Assembly: GCA_002742885.1 (NCBI GenBank)
Contig: PDOO01000025.1
Coordinates: 56,067-120,066, forward strand
DNA: 64,000 nt
Reading direction: 5' to 3'
Source: Candidatus Cloacimonadota bacterium
GTDB lineage: Bacteria > Cloacimonadota > Cloacimonadia > Cloacimonadales > GCA-2742885
The notes under the pieces are model-generated. The model saw only the letters and a program-made list of their open reading frames with translations. It was not told where the DNA came from and did no database searches. Below are positions 25,635-33,571 of this stretch, piece after piece. Within the stretch, counting starts at the first letter, position 1, and every line of letters starts with the position of its first letter. The position numbers and the translations under genes are program-made.

Positions 25635-26747
25635 ATGGTAAAAATAAAGACAGCTCATGTTATTCATCAACTTTGCCGAGGCGGAGCGGAAACCTCACTT
25701 TACGATATTTGTCGTTTTTTTAATTTTAAGGATATAGAATTTACGATAATTATTTTTGAAAAAGACAGCGACTTTGAAGATGAATTCAAAAAACTTAAAA
25801 ATATAAAGATAATTAATTTAAACGCAAAAAGCAGATATGACCCCGTAATTTTTTTTAAGTTGTTTAATGTATTTAAAGCAGAAAATTTTGATATTGTTCA
25901 TACTCATCTTCCCGTAGCCGGAATTTATTCAAGAATTATTAATTTATTTTTTAAAAAGAAACTTATAACAACGCAACATTCAGTTCTTTATAAAACCTCT
26001 GTTTTTCATAAAATAGACCGTCTTACCATGAGGATGTTTAATTACGGAACAATTGCAAATTCGATTTTTACCCGAAAATTCCTTCAAAAATATAATTATA
26101 TTGATCAGAATAAAACCGAGCTTATTTATCTAGGTGCGGATTTTTCAAAATTAGATAATCCGAAGACAAATAAAGCAATGAGAAAATTTATCGGAATTAA
26201 TGAAAGTGATATTGTCTTAGGTCATATCGGAAGTTTCAAACCTCAAAAAGGGCATAAATATCTTATTAATGCATTTATGAAAATTCATGAAAAATATAAA
26301 AATTCAAAGCTTGTTTTAGTCGGGAAAGGTAAACTTGCGGATGAAATAAAGGCTTTGGTAAAAAAAAATCAACTTTCTAACTCGGTGATTTTTGTCGGAG
26401 AAAAATCAAATATAAAAGATTATATCAATATGTTTGATATTTTTGTTTTTCCTTCAATTTCGGAGTCTTTCGGTATTTCTGTTTTGGAAGCATTGTATTT
26501 GGAAAAACCGGTTGCGGCATTTAATATTGATGCCGTATCGGAAATAATTGAAAACGGAAAAGACGGAGTATTAACAGACTCTAAAAATACCTCAGCATTT
26601 GCGGATGCCGTTATCAATTTGCTGAACAATGCAAATTTAAGAGAAAAAATAATTTCAAATGCAAAAAATAAAGCGAAGAAATTTGAGATCGATTTATGCT
26701 GTGAGAAATTGGAAGAATATTATAAAAAAATATATTACGAAGGGTAA
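25635..26747 (+). CDS. Glycosyltransferase family 4
   Basis: A 370-residue GT-B enzyme. It begins with TAHVIHQLCRGGAETSLYDI, the usual glycine-rich acceptor loop, then FDIVHTHLPVAG. The donor half has LGHIGSFKPQKGHKYLI, LVLVGKGKL, the E-x7-E block ESFGISVLE and a VSEIIENGKDG segment. Typical length. Part of the Wzx/Wzy operon, 15 bases after the flippase gene. Donor and acceptor unknown. Confidence 0.9.
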   Translation: MVKIKTAHVIHQLCRGGAETSLYDICRFFNFKDIEFTIIIFEKDSDFEDEFKKLKNIKIINLNAKSRYDPVIFFKLFNVFKAENFDIVHTHLPVAGIYSRIINLFFKKKLITTQHSVLYKTSVFHKIDRLTMRMFNYGTIANSIFTRKFLQKYNYIDQNKTELIYLGADFSKLDNPKTNKAMRKFIGINESDIVLGHIGSFKPQKGHKYLINAFMKIHEKYKNSKLVLVGKGKLADEIKALVKKNQLSNSVIFVGEKSNIKDYINMFDIFVFPSISESFGISVLEALYLEKPVAAFNIDAVSEIIENGKDGVLTDSKNTSAFADAVINLLNNANLREKIISNAKNKAKKFEIDLCCEKLEEYYKKIYYEG

Positions 26748-26750
26748 AAT

Positions 26751-27890
26751 ATGAAGAAAATTGCCAGAATTATTACCAGATTGAATATTGGCGGTCCGAC
26801 AATTCACACGGTTTTGTTGTCAGACAAACTGAAAGACGAATACGAAACGGTTCTTATTGCCGGCAAAATCGAATCTCACGAAAGCGATATGTCTTATTAT
26901 GCCGACAAATATAATGTTAAACCTGTGTATCTTGATAAAATGAGTCGAGAACTAAGGTTCCTCGCCGATTTTTTTGCCTTTTGGGAATTGTTTAAAATTT
27001 TGCGAAAGGAAAAACCGGACATTGTTCATACTCACACCGCAAAAGCGGGAACTTTAGGCAGAATTGCGGCATTTTTGGCGGGAGTTCCCGAAATTTATCA
27101 TACCTTTCACGGTAATATTTTCAAAGGGTATTTTTCGCCTTTAAAAACTCGGATTTTTATCTTGATAGAAAAAATTTTGGCTTTGATTTCCACCGAAATA
27201 ATCGTTATCAGCGAACAGCAAAAAAAGGAAATTGCGAGTTTAAAAATTGCTCCTTTGTCTAAATTGAAAATCGTAAAACTCGGTTTTGATTTTGAAAATG
27301 TTTTACCCCGAAAGGAAGATAAAAATAAATTTCGCAGAAAATTCGGTTACTCCGAAGAAGATATTTTAATCGGAATAGTGGGAAGAATTACTGCCATAAA
27401 AAATCATTTTCTTTTTTTGGATATTGCCGAAAAATTGGCAAAAAAATATCCGAACGCCAAGTTCCCGATTATCGGAGACGGAGATCTGAGAGACGAAATA
27501 CAAGCCCAAATAAAAAAACGAAATCTTGCGGAGAAAGTAAAAATTACCGGATTTATTACTGAGCTTAATCCTGTTTACGCCGACCTTGATTACGTTTTGC
27601 TGACATCCAAAAACGAAGGCACTCCGGTTGCTTTAATTGAAGCCATGGCGTGTCAAAAAATAGTTTTATCCTCAAATGTCGGCGGTGTTTCCGACTTCAT
27701 AGAACACGGGGAAAGCGGATTTTATTTTGATTCTTTCGTTCCAGATGATTTTGTGAAAACACTTTCCGAACTTATTGACGGAAAAATAAAAAAATCGATT
27801 ATTTCCGAAAAAGCGAGAGAAACGGCAATAAAAACGTTCGGATCGGAACGTTTGGTAAACGATATTCGTAAAATTTATCGTCATGCTTAA
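26751..27890 (+). CDS. Glycosyltransferase family 4
   Basis: A 379-residue GT-B enzyme: KIARIITRLNIGGPTIHTVLL at the N-terminus, PDIVHTHTAKAGTLGRIAA and IYHTFHGNIFKGYF in the acceptor half. IGIVGRITAIKNH and the E-x7-E block EGTPVALIE with SSNVGGVSDFIEHG lie in the donor half. The sequence resembles WbnH/PelF-like sugar transferases that act early in repeat-unit assembly. Last transferase of the operon; its final eight bases overlap the folA start. Confidence 0.88.
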   Translation: MKKIARIITRLNIGGPTIHTVLLSDKLKDEYETVLIAGKIESHESDMSYYADKYNVKPVYLDKMSRELRFLADFFAFWELFKILRKEKPDIVHTHTAKAGTLGRIAAFLAGVPEIYHTFHGNIFKGYFSPLKTRIFILIEKILALISTEIIVISEQQKKEIASLKIAPLSKLKIVKLGFDFENVLPRKEDKNKFRRKFGYSEEDILIGIVGRITAIKNHFLFLDIAEKLAKKYPNAKFPIIGDGDLRDEIQAQIKKRNLAEKVKITGFITELNPVYADLDYVLLTSKNEGTPVALIEAMACQKIVLSSNVGGVSDFIEHGESGFYFDSFVPDDFVKTLSELIDGKIKKSIISEKARETAIKTFGSERLVNDIRKIYRHA

Positions 27891-28386
27891 AGCCATTGTT
27901 TGTCTTTCTCGAAATTATGTTATCGGCAGAGACGGGAAAATGCCCTGGCATATTCCTGAAGACCTTGCCCGTTTCAAAAAATTAACTTCGGGACATCCGA
28001 TAGTTATCGGTTCAAGAACTTTTGAATCCATCGGAAAATTATTGCCGAACCGAGAGAATATCATCCTCAGTAAATCTAGAACAGTAAACGGAGCAACAAA
28101 TTACGATTCTCCTGAACCTGTATTGAAAAGATCAGAAAAAGAGGATATTTACGTTTGCGGAGGCGAATCTGTTTATGAGTTTTTTTTGCCGTATGTACAG
28201 GTTTTGGAACTTACCTTAATAGATGCTTTTATTGAAGGCAATACTTTTTTCCCGAAAATAGCTCAAAAAGAGTGGAAAGTTATAAAAAAAATAAAAGGGA
28301 AAAACAATTTTAAGGGTCATAATTATCATTTTTTTACCTTAAAGAAATTGAATATTCAAAAACATTTTGACAAAAAGACCTTATAG
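27883..28386 (+). CDS. folA: Dihydrofolate reductase
   Basis: A 167-residue DHFR: KAIVCLSRNYVIGRDGKMPW with the active-site PEDLARFKKLT segment, the NADPH-binding VIGSRTFESIGKLLPNR, and VCGGESVYEFFLP. The protein reduces dihydrofolate to tetrahydrofolate with NADPH. All catalytic landmarks are present, including the acidic residue after MPWHIP. It overlaps the preceding glycosyltransferase gene by eight bases and is therefore tied to the polysaccharide operon's transcript. No thymidylate synthase gene is nearby. Confidence 0.93.
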   Translation: MLKAIVCLSRNYVIGRDGKMPWHIPEDLARFKKLTSGHPIVIGSRTFESIGKLLPNRENIILSKSRTVNGATNYDSPEPVLKRSEKEDIYVCGGESVYEFFLPYVQVLELTLIDAFIEGNTFFPKIAQKEWKVIKKIKGKNNFKGHNYHFFTLKKLNIQKHFDKKTL

Positions 28387-28471
28387 TAATTTTTGAGTAA
28401 ATATTAATATAAAAAAAGGATTTTTTTAATTCCGATTTATAAATTTTTGATGAATTATTGTTGGAGGAAAA

Positions 28472-28891
28472 ATGGCAAAAACAAAAAAATACGGAAAGAT
28501 TTCATTAATTGAATTTTTAATGATTTTAATGCTTGTCGGCATTGTCTTCACTTTCATTGTTCCCATGAAACAAAAAAGAATAAATTTTGAAAGAACGAAA
28601 GAAGCTGTAAGATTAATGCAGGTGATCAGAAATGCCAGCATAGAATTTAAAAATGATCCCGAAGGCGGAGACGGAGATTATGCTTGGGTTATTGATCAAT
28701 TGAATATGGATTTGGAAAAAGAGGGAGCTTATTTCTTTGATTATTCTTTGACCGATACTTCCGTGGTTGCCGTTACCAATGAAAAATTCGGTAAAAAAGG
28801 GCTTGAAATAATGTATTACATGCCTTCCGGTCCTTTCACCATAAAAGACGAAAAAACCAAAAGCATTATTGATCCTAACTGGCTTCCTTAA
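28472..28891 (+). CDS. Divergent pilin-like (type II pseudopilin-like) protein
   Basis: A 139-residue protein with one N-terminal hydrophobic helix. The block ISLIEFLMILMLVGIVF resembles the type IV pilin helix FTLIELLVVIAIIGIL with Glu at +5, but the residue before it is Lys, with Gly one further back. The prepilin peptidase site is therefore displaced or lost. The soluble part is short (WVIDQLNMDLEKEGAYFFDY, then IMYYMPSGPFTI). A GGAGG ribosome site lies 5 nt upstream and a terminator follows, so it is its own transcription unit, 1.6 kb from the type IV pilus locus. Confidence 0.65.
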   Translation: MAKTKKYGKISLIEFLMILMLVGIVFTFIVPMKQKRINFERTKEAVRLMQVIRNASIEFKNDPEGGDGDYAWVIDQLNMDLEKEGAYFFDYSLTDTSVVAVTNEKFGKKGLEIMYYMPSGPFTIKDEKTKSIIDPNWLP

Positions 28892-28912
28892 AGGATTAAT
28901 ATAAATTTTACG

Positions 28913-28937
28913 GACCTTCTCCGGAAGGTCTTTTTTT
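28913..28937 (+). terminator. Terminator after the pilin-like gene
   Basis: GACCTTC and GAAGGTC form a perfect 7-bp stem with a TCCG tetraloop, followed by seven T residues. Confidence 0.9.
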
Positions 28938-28949
28938 ATACCCGAAAGT

Positions 28950-30473
28950 ATGTTTTTTCCTCTGTTATACGCATCGAGTCATTATAGGCTGAATTATCTT
29001 ATTCCTCGATATTTTCGGAAATTCCCCGATTGTATTGCCGATATTCCGTGCCGATTGTTCAGAGACTGTTCTCCGAAGTTGCCTGTTCTCATAGTAATCA
29101 AAGATTCCGATAAATTTCCAGTTACTTTTCTGAGAGCTGACGTAATTATCGGAAATGAAAAAATTCATTACAGTCAAAAATTTCTGCCTGACATAAAACT
29201 TGCAATTCCTTATTATTCCAAAATTTTCTTTGCTGAACTTGATCCCGATATAAACGGTAAAATAAATGTTACCGTGAGAATGGAGTTTAAAACGGAAAAA
29301 GGACTTAAAGTTATTTATAATCATTCTTATCCTTACATGCCTTTTGAAACTTTGAGCTGCGAAATAAGAGAAAAAAAACTTATTTCGGATGATTGGTATG
29401 CAGGCGATATTCATTATCACAGCAACCATACGAACGATCAGGTTGAATTCGGAGCTGATATCCCTTCAACGGCAGTTATGGCAAAGGCAATGGGAGTGAG
29501 CTGGTTCTTCGTAACCGATCATTCTTACGATTTGGATGACGAAGAAGACGATTATCTCAAACAAAGCGAAGATTTTCCTAAATGGCAACGCATGAAGTTT
29601 GAATGCGAAAAATATTCGGATGATAAATTAACCGTTATTCCCGGTGCGGAAACATCCGTCGGTAACATGAATAATCGTAATATTCATCTGCTGATGTCGG
29701 GAAATCAAAATTATGTCAAAGGTTCAGGCGACGGAGCGGAAAAATGGTTTCAAATGCAACCCGAATACAAACATTTTGAAGCTGTAAAATACGGTAAACC
29801 GACTTTGGCAATTCCGGCTCATCCTTTTGAAAAAGCTCCTTTTTTACAAAAAAAACTTCTGAACAGAGGAAATTGGAATCCGGAAGATTTTGATAAACTT
29901 GCTCCGCAAATAATTCAACCGTTTAACTCAAACAATCTCGCAAAGATACGCAAAAATAAGAAAAAATGGATTGAACTTCTTCTGAAAGGCAAGCGATATT
30001 CCGCAGTCGCCGGCAATGACGCTCACGGAGATTTTAATTTTACGAGACAAATTACCGTTCCTTTTTGGAAAATCGTTTTTTCCCGAAAACAACTTTTCGG
30101 ACAACTTATGACTCTGGTAAACGACAGAAATATTATCAAAGGTTTGAAATCCGGAAGGATTATCGTTTCAAACGGAGCATTTTTGAATTTTCGCCTCTTA
30201 AAAAACGGAAAAAAATATTTGATTAATGACGTTGTTAAACCGGGTATATATAAAATTGAAACCGAAATAAAGAGTTACGAAAAAATCATTTCAGTCGATG
30301 TTTTTATCGGAAATATTCTCGCCGGAAAGGAAAAATGCGTTAAATATAATGACGGAATGAATATTGAATTAGACTCTTCCGGTTACGTCAGAATGGAAAT
30401 GAATACCGCAAATAAAGGAATTGTTATCACAAATCCGATTTGGATTGAACGTGATAACTTATGTCAAAATTAA
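28950..30473 (+). CDS. PHP-domain metallo-phosphoesterase
   Basis: A 507-residue protein with an N-terminal beta-rich region (~1-145) and a PHP domain. Metal ligands are visible in WYAGDIHYHSNHTND, FVTDHSYDLDD, IPGAETSVGN and AVAGNDAHGDFN, the set expected for a trinuclear PHP hydrolase of the CehA/McbA type. It lacks an obvious signal peptide. The chosen ATG lies just 12 bases after a terminator and has no good ribosome site, so the true start may be downstream. Substrate unknown. Ends at a bidirectional terminator. Confidence 0.78.
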   Translation: MFFPLLYASSHYRLNYLIPRYFRKFPDCIADIPCRLFRDCSPKLPVLIVIKDSDKFPVTFLRADVIIGNEKIHYSQKFLPDIKLAIPYYSKIFFAELDPDINGKINVTVRMEFKTEKGLKVIYNHSYPYMPFETLSCEIREKKLISDDWYAGDIHYHSNHTNDQVEFGADIPSTAVMAKAMGVSWFFVTDHSYDLDDEEDDYLKQSEDFPKWQRMKFECEKYSDDKLTVIPGAETSVGNMNNRNIHLLMSGNQNYVKGSGDGAEKWFQMQPEYKHFEAVKYGKPTLAIPAHPFEKAPFLQKKLLNRGNWNPEDFDKLAPQIIQPFNSNNLAKIRKNKKKWIELLLKGKRYSAVAGNDAHGDFNFTRQITVPFWKIVFSRKQLFGQLMTLVNDRNIIKGLKSGRIIVSNGAFLNFRLLKNGKKYLINDVVKPGIYKIETEIKSYEKIISVDVFIGNILAGKEKCVKYNDGMNIELDSSGYVRMEMNTANKGIVITNPIWIERDNLCQN

Positions 30474-30494
30474 ATAGTCTTATACTGGAAGTTG

Positions 30495-30528
30495 TAAAAA
30501 AAGCCCTGCCGAAGCAGGGCGTTTTAAT
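30495..30528. terminator. Bidirectional terminator between the PHP gene and pilC
   Basis: GCCCTGC and GCAGGGC (7 bp) enclose a CGAA tetraloop at 30503-30520, with an A run on the left and TTTTAATTT on the right. It serves the plus-strand PHP gene and the end of the minus-strand pilus operon. Confidence 0.88.
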
Positions 30529-31782
30529 TTATTTGATACCTGAACTGATAGCGGAACCGAGTTGGAAAATCGGAAGATAAATAACGATAATAGTTCCTCC
30601 GACCACTACAGCCATGATGATAATCAACATAGGTTCAATCAATGAAGTAAGACGATCCACTACGGAATCTACGAGTTTTTCGTAAAATTCAGCGGCTTTA
30701 GCCAAGAGTCTGTCCATATCGCCGGTTTCTTCCCCGGTTGCCGTCAATTGCAACATGGTTGAAGGGAAAACGCCTGTTTTACCGAATGCTCCAGCTATAG
30801 AATAGCCTTCTTTCACCATAACCCTTGTTTTGCGAATAGCGCTTTCGACTACGGCATTTTGAACAACGTTTTCAGTAAGAGCCATTGTATCCATAATAGG
30901 AACCCCGGCAGTCATCAAAATACTGAAAGTTCTTGCAAATTTACTCATAATCGAATTTCTTACCAATTCTCCGATATAAGGAATTTTAAGAAGAAGCATA
31001 TCAAAGAAATACCGTCCTCTGTCGGTAAGTTTGGTAACCCAAAAAACTACACCGGCGACAATTAAGGCAAAAATAACGCCGAGTACGTTGGCTCTTAATA
31101 TGTTCGACAATTTGATTGCTGCTTGAGTAGCAAGCGGCAAATCGGCGTTAAATCTGTTGTAAACACCTTCAAACTGAGGAATTACAAAGTAGAAAAGCGC
31201 CCATATAACTACAGCTAAAACCACAATAATGAATATCGGATATGCCATTGCCGAACCTACTTTTCTTCTTGTATCTTCTATTTTTTCCAAATAATCGGAA
31301 AGTTCATCCAAAACAGTATGCAAAGTACCGGAAGCTTCCCCCGCTTTCACAAGCGAGATATAAAGATTATTGAAAACTCCGGGATGCTGTTCCATTGCTT
31401 CCGAAAGGCTGTAACCTTTTTTAATGTCATCGCTGATTTTCAAAAGAACTTTTTTAAATCTTGGATGAGTTTCGGCTTTGCCTAAGTCCGCAATTGATTT
31501 TTCAAGCGTCAATCCGGCGGAAAACATAGTAGAAAGCTGACGCGTAAAGAAAACCAATATTTTTAACGGAATTCTGTTGCGAAATTTATGAATCGAAAGC
31601 ATCATCTTATCGACAAGAGACATGTTGCCGCTGAAAGCTCCTGACTCGGCGCTTTTCACTGCTATAATAGTATGTCCTTCTCCGGTAAGCTTTTCGACCG
31701 CTTCGTCTATGGTTCCGGCTTTTATAACACCTTCAGCACGGGCACCTTTCGCATCTTTTACTATATATGCAAATGTTGCCAT
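30529..31782 (-). CDS. pilC: Type IV pilus inner-membrane platform protein PilC
   Basis: A 417-residue GspF-family protein with two repeated cytoplasmic domains: LVFFTRQLSTMFSAGLTLEKS and SKFARTFSILMTAGVPIMD. Each is followed by the conserved VKAGEASGTL or TATGEETGDM block and a membrane helix (AMAYPIFIIVVLAVVIW and IIIMAVVVGGTII). The N-terminal ~45 residues (FAYIVKDAKGARAEG) match the PilC entry domain. It forms the platform on which PilB and PilT act. Last gene of the long minus-strand pilus operon. Confidence 0.95.
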   Translation of the reverse strand: MATFAYIVKDAKGARAEGVIKAGTIDEAVEKLTGEGHTIIAVKSAESGAFSGNMSLVDKMMLSIHKFRNRIPLKILVFFTRQLSTMFSAGLTLEKSIADLGKAETHPRFKKVLLKISDDIKKGYSLSEAMEQHPGVFNNLYISLVKAGEASGTLHTVLDELSDYLEKIEDTRRKVGSAMAYPIFIIVVLAVVIWALFYFVIPQFEGVYNRFNADLPLATQAAIKLSNILRANVLGVIFALIVAGVVFWVTKLTDRGRYFFDMLLLKIPYIGELVRNSIMSKFARTFSILMTAGVPIMDTMALTENVVQNAVVESAIRKTRVMVKEGYSIAGAFGKTGVFPSTMLQLTATGEETGDMDRLLAKAAEFYEKLVDSVVDRLTSLIEPMLIIIMAVVVGGTIIVIYLPIFQLGSAISSGIK

Positions 31783-31803
31783 AAAAAATCCTTAATGACG
31801 TTA

Positions 31804-33513
31804 TTATTCGGCAAAAGTAAGCTTAATCACTTCGCGAATAGTTGTTATACCTGATTTCATTTTACTTAATGCGCTTTTATGAAGAGTATCCATTCCGTTT
31901 TCCAAAGCCTGTTCTCTGATTAAATCCTGATTGGCATTTTGGAAAATAAGCTGACGAATATTCTGCTTCACTTCGAGCATCTCGAATATGCCGGTACGAC
32001 CTTTGTATCCGGTATTGTCGCAATGAACGCAACCGGCTCCTATTTTAAAATCTATTCCGGCAGCCTCTTTGGGTGAAATGCCGGCATCAAAGAGTTCTTT
32101 TTCGGTAGGTTGATAATCCGTTATGCAATGTTTACAGATTTTACGAACCAAACGTTGAGCCATAACAAGATTCAAAGATGATCCGACCAAATAACTGGGG
32201 ATACCTATGTCAACAAGACGGGTAAGGGTATTCGGGGCATCGTTGGCGTGAAGAGTCGTGAAAACAAGGTGTCCGGTAAGCGAAAACTTTACGGCAATAT
32301 CGGCTGTTTCTTCGTCGCGAATCTCACCGATAAGAACAATATCCGGGTCTTGACGAAGTACGGAACGAAGAGCGGAACCGAAAGTAAATCCGATTTTCTC
32401 GTTTACTTCTATTTGACTGATTCCTTCCAAACGATATTCCACCGGGTCTTCACAGGTAACTATATTGTTTTCGACATTTTGAATTTCTTTCAAAGCAGCA
32501 TGAAGCGAAGTTGACTTACCGCTTCCGGTAGGTCCGGAAACAATGATGATTCCGTAAGGTCTGTGAATCCATTTTTCAAATATTTCCCGGTGCTTGTCTT
32601 CAAAACCCAAAGAGTTGAGGGTAAAGCCGAAATCGCCTTTATCCAAAAGACGCATAACCACTTTTTCTCCCAAAACGTTTGGAGTGATTGAAACACGAAC
32701 GTCAACCGCTTTTTCTGCCGTTTTCAATGAAATATGACCGTCTTGAGGTAAACGACGCTCGGCAATATTCAATTTTGACATAACCTTTATAAGGGAAACA
32801 ATACCGTTGTGCATTCCGATAGGAGGATTCATCACTTCGCGCAATGCTCCGTCCACTCTGAAACGAACTCTGGTGTGCTTTACTAAAGGTTCAATATGAA
32901 TATCCGTACAATTTGCCTTTATCGCTTCTTTTACTATGAGATTAACCAGTTTGACAACCGGAGCATCCTGTTCTCCGCCTTGTTTTTCAAGATTGATTTC
33001 TTCATCATCTTCGCTGACGGCAACAAAATCAAAAGATCCGGCTGCATCTTCAACTTGTGAAGTTGTTCTTATGCTCTTATAATATTTTTCCATCGTATCG
33101 GTAAGGGTTTGTTCCCCTATCAATACAGCATCAATATTCATTTGAAGTATTTTTTTCAGGTTATCATGGATGATAATGTTTTCCGGGTCTGTCATGGCTA
33201 CCGTTACGGTATTGTCGGTTCTGGCAATGGCAATACAACGGTTTTCATGCGCAAAAGGTTCCGGAATTAAAGCGACAACTTCTTCATCAAGTTCCATAAG
33301 TCTGTTTTCATCTACAATATCTATTTCCAATTGTAAATGCAAAGCATGGAGAAGTTGTTTTTCTTCCAGGTAGCCCAATTTAATTAAAGTTTCGCCTAAT
33401 TTTAAACCGAAGTTATTTTGCTTGATAAGAGCTTCTTTAACTTGTTCCTCGGTTACGTATTTTAAGTGAACCAATATCTCGCCCAATCGCGCAAATTGAG
33501 GATTAAACGACAT
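31804..33513 (-). CDS. pilB: Type IV pilus extension ATPase PilB
   Basis: A 569-residue GspE/PilB ATPase. An N-terminal GSPII_E_N domain (LGEILVHLKYVTEEQVKEAL) precedes the ATPase core with Walker A GPTGSGKST at 327-335 and the Asp box CEDPVEYRLEGISQ. His-box sequence GHLVFTTLHANDAP follows, with a zinc site of four Cys in two CxxC pairs (CKHC and CVHC). These features separate it from PilT. It powers pilus polymerisation from the cytoplasmic side. It lies 22 bases before pilC and after a strong intercistronic hairpin. Confidence 0.95.
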   Translation of the reverse strand: MSFNPQFARLGEILVHLKYVTEEQVKEALIKQNNFGLKLGETLIKLGYLEEKQLLHALHLQLEIDIVDENRLMELDEEVVALIPEPFAHENRCIAIARTDNTVTVAMTDPENIIIHDNLKKILQMNIDAVLIGEQTLTDTMEKYYKSIRTTSQVEDAAGSFDFVAVSEDDEEINLEKQGGEQDAPVVKLVNLIVKEAIKANCTDIHIEPLVKHTRVRFRVDGALREVMNPPIGMHNGIVSLIKVMSKLNIAERRLPQDGHISLKTAEKAVDVRVSITPNVLGEKVVMRLLDKGDFGFTLNSLGFEDKHREIFEKWIHRPYGIIIVSGPTGSGKSTSLHAALKEIQNVENNIVTCEDPVEYRLEGISQIEVNEKIGFTFGSALRSVLRQDPDIVLIGEIRDEETADIAVKFSLTGHLVFTTLHANDAPNTLTRLVDIGIPSYLVGSSLNLVMAQRLVRKICKHCITDYQPTEKELFDAGISPKEAAGIDFKIGAGCVHCDNTGYKGRTGIFEMLEVKQNIRQLIFQNANQDLIREQALENGMDTLHKSALSKMKSGITTIREVIKLTFAE

Positions 33514-33526
33514 TTTCTCTCCTTAA

Positions 33527-33558
33527 AGTTTTGAGGAGCCGTTAAGCTCCCTAAAACT
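33527..33558 (-). promoter_or_regulatory. Intercistronic hairpin between the Ig-repeat lipoprotein gene and pilB
   Basis: On the minus strand AGTTTTAGGGAGC and GCTCCTCAAAACT form a 13-position stem with one mismatch and one G-T pair around a 6-nt loop. It is followed by only three T residues and then the pilB ribosome site. It looks like an attenuating or RNA-stabilising element that sets PilB/PilC levels separately, or a weak terminator. Confidence 0.6.
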
Positions 33559-33571
33559 TATTATTAATTTT

